Position numbers and translations under genes: made by a program. The notes beneath the pieces were generated by a model. That model had not been told where the DNA came from, searched no databases, and worked only from the letters and a program-made list of their open reading frames with translations. Source: Marinobacter bohaiensis (lineage in GTDB: Bacteria > Pseudomonadota > Gammaproteobacteria > Pseudomonadales > Oleiphilaceae). From it: 64,000 nt of DNA. Shown here one piece after another: positions 63,081 through 64,000 of this stretch (the first letter of the stretch is position 1; each line of letters starts with the position of its first letter). The stretch spans positions 104,155 to 168,154 of the forward strand of contig NZ_QGEH01000007.1 of the NCBI RefSeq assembly GCF_003258515.1, written 5' to 3'.

Positions 63081-63815
63081 ATGTCCGCACCTGATTTTAA
63101 CCAAAAGACAGTTGATTTGATCGCATACCGGTCTGCGTACATCTGCGCAAATCCAGACTGCAATAGGTTGACTGTTGCTCCGTCCCTTAGTGATGCTGAG
63201 TCCAAGGTAAAAATCGGCGAAGCTGCTCACATACACGATGCGCGAGAAAGGACCATTCGCTTCAAGCAGAATATGTCACTTGCGGATCGGGCCAAACCAG
63301 AAAATGGAATCTGGCTCTGTGCTAGCTGCCATACAGAAATCGACAAGAACCAAGGCAAAGATTACCTGGCAGAAGATCTAAAACGGTGGAAGAGAGATCA
63401 TGAGAATCTGATCTCAGGATTATTGCGAAAGCACAGAAGCCCCTTGCCGCTGATTAGAAGATTTACGAACGATCAAAAGCTAGCTCAAGAAATCGTAGAT
63501 GTTATTTCTAACAAGGGTGCTTTTCACCAAGCGCACCATCTTGAAAACGCTAGCCACGTGATCTTATCCGTAAAAGAGGTTCGATCGGAGCTGCTCAGAA
63601 TTGGGAAGGAAATTGATTTTGAGCAAAAGCTAAGAGAAATCAATGAAGAGCTAAAAAAGGCGTTAAAGGAATACATGAATGAAACGTCGAAGTATCCTAG
63701 TTACTCCGATTCTCATATGGATATCCTTAGAAAGAAGTTAGGAATATCCCTCTGTGTATTGCGCGATGAATTTGGATGTAAAGTTCATGGGCCAATCACT
63801 CAGATAATTCCATGA
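63081..63815 (+). CDS. HNH-endonuclease-like protein encoded by a probable integron cassette
   Basis: A 244-residue protein. The N-terminal ~95 residues have an HNH/zinc-knuckle pattern: C22-x4-C27 (ICANPDCNR), H50 in GEAAHIHDA, N75 in RAKPENGIWL, and C80-x2-C83-H84 in CASCHTEID. These give a four-cysteine zinc site plus the H-N-H catalytic residues. The C-terminal ~130 residues are charged and probably coiled-coil (VRSELLRIGKEIDFEQKL); no other domain is recognised. GC and codon use are far lower than in neighbouring genes. An attC-like site starts 5 bp after the stop. Target and role are unknown; host defence or a mobile nuclease is possible. Confidence 0.72.
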   Translation: MSAPDFNQKTVDLIAYRSAYICANPDCNRLTVAPSLSDAESKVKIGEAAHIHDARERTIRFKQNMSLADRAKPENGIWLCASCHTEIDKNQGKDYLAEDLKRWKRDHENLISGLLRKHRSPLPLIRRFTNDQKLAQEIVDVISNKGAFHQAHHLENASHVILSVKEVRSELLRIGKEIDFEQKLREINEELKKALKEYMNETSKYPSYSDSHMDILRKKLGISLCVLRDEFGCKVHGPITQIIP

Positions 63816-63820
63816 CACAG

Positions 63821-63879
63821 AACAAGTGGGTCAAGCCGACCGGTACTACGCTCCGTTCCGGCGGCTTACCCAAGGCGTT
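63821..63879. other. attC-like integron recombination site (59 bp)
   Basis: Outer AAC (63821-63823) and GTT (63877-63879) flank an imperfect inverted repeat: TGGGT, AAGCCG and CCGG on the left pair with CCGG, CGGCTT and ACCCA on the right. Two unpaired bases are left in the left arm (C63832, A63839), and the central loop is 14 nt. Unpaired extrahelical bases in an otherwise paired stem are the hallmark of attC. The right end GTTGATA matches GTTRRRY at 6 of 7; the left box (ACAGAAC) is degenerate. Confidence 0.75.
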
Positions 63880-64000
63880 GATATGACTCCCCACGTCAAG
63901 AGGCAAACACCGATCCAGGCCTGTATTCCAAGGCTAGGTGTTGCCGTTAAAGGGCGGGTCAGGACAGACGCTGAGGCCAGTAATCGTCGACGGTTTTCAT

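Noticed and set aside
63902..63950. Second attC candidate downstream of the first
   Set aside because: The AAC...GTT span is only about 43 bp and the pairing is ambiguous, below the usual attC size; kept only as an unexplained hairpin.

Overview
The window is high-GC DNA (roughly 65% by eye) densely packed with housekeeping genes. It comes from a marine or halophilic-type gammaproteobacterium, resembling the Marinobacter/Halomonas/Pseudomonas side of the class. The supporting signs are the trkH-trkA-rsmB-fmt-def / LysM-dprA-tsaC-hemF-aroE neighbourhood, PomA/MotB motor genes, PA4642-, YheV- and DUF2909-family small proteins, and the coxB-ctaD-ctaE-DUF2909-surf1-ctaA-cyoE-sco order. No rRNA, tRNA, CRISPR array or complete insertion sequence was seen.

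Layout. 1-9.6 kb, minus strand: gmhB, glyS, glyQ, trkH, trkA, rsmB, fmt, def. 9.9-17.1 kb, plus strand: LysM protein, dprA, tsaC, hemF, aroE, pomA, motB, PA4642-family protein. 17.1-23.7 kb: small heat-shock protein, gamma carbonic anhydrase, prlC, YheV zinc ribbon, Na+/H+ antiporter, DUF1653, DoxX. 23.3-27.6 kb, minus strand: an operon for a secreted blue-copper protein, a membrane c-di-GMP phosphodiesterase, a DUF3034 envelope protein and a lipoprotein truncated haemoglobin. 27.8-30.0 kb: a hypothetical protein and a MATE exporter. 30.1-38.6 kb: the aa3/caa3-type cytochrome c oxidase operon with assembly factors, but without ctaG.

38.9-50.0 kb holds a pentose/sugar-acid catabolic regulon: semialdehyde dehydrogenase, AraD1-type dehydratase, GH43 arabinofuranosidase, GPH sugar permease, TRAP transporter, L-arabonate-type dehydratase and a FadR-type GntR regulator. 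Operator-like TGTnnnACA palindromes occur at three of its promoters. 50.2-58.0 kb: a YbfB-type MFS protein, then a TetR repressor divergent from an AcrAB-OprM-type efflux operon with a classic palindromic operator. 58.1-60.1 kb: MipA/OmpV and LpxR-like outer-membrane proteins. 60.4-62.9 kb: HrpB helicase.

The last 1.1 kb changes character. GC drops sharply, an HNH-nuclease-like gene appears, and directly after its stop codon lies a 59-bp attC-like integron recombination site with extrahelical bases. This is best read as the edge of an integron cassette array continuing rightwards. Several dispersed intergenic repeat families (three kinds) are also recognisable.
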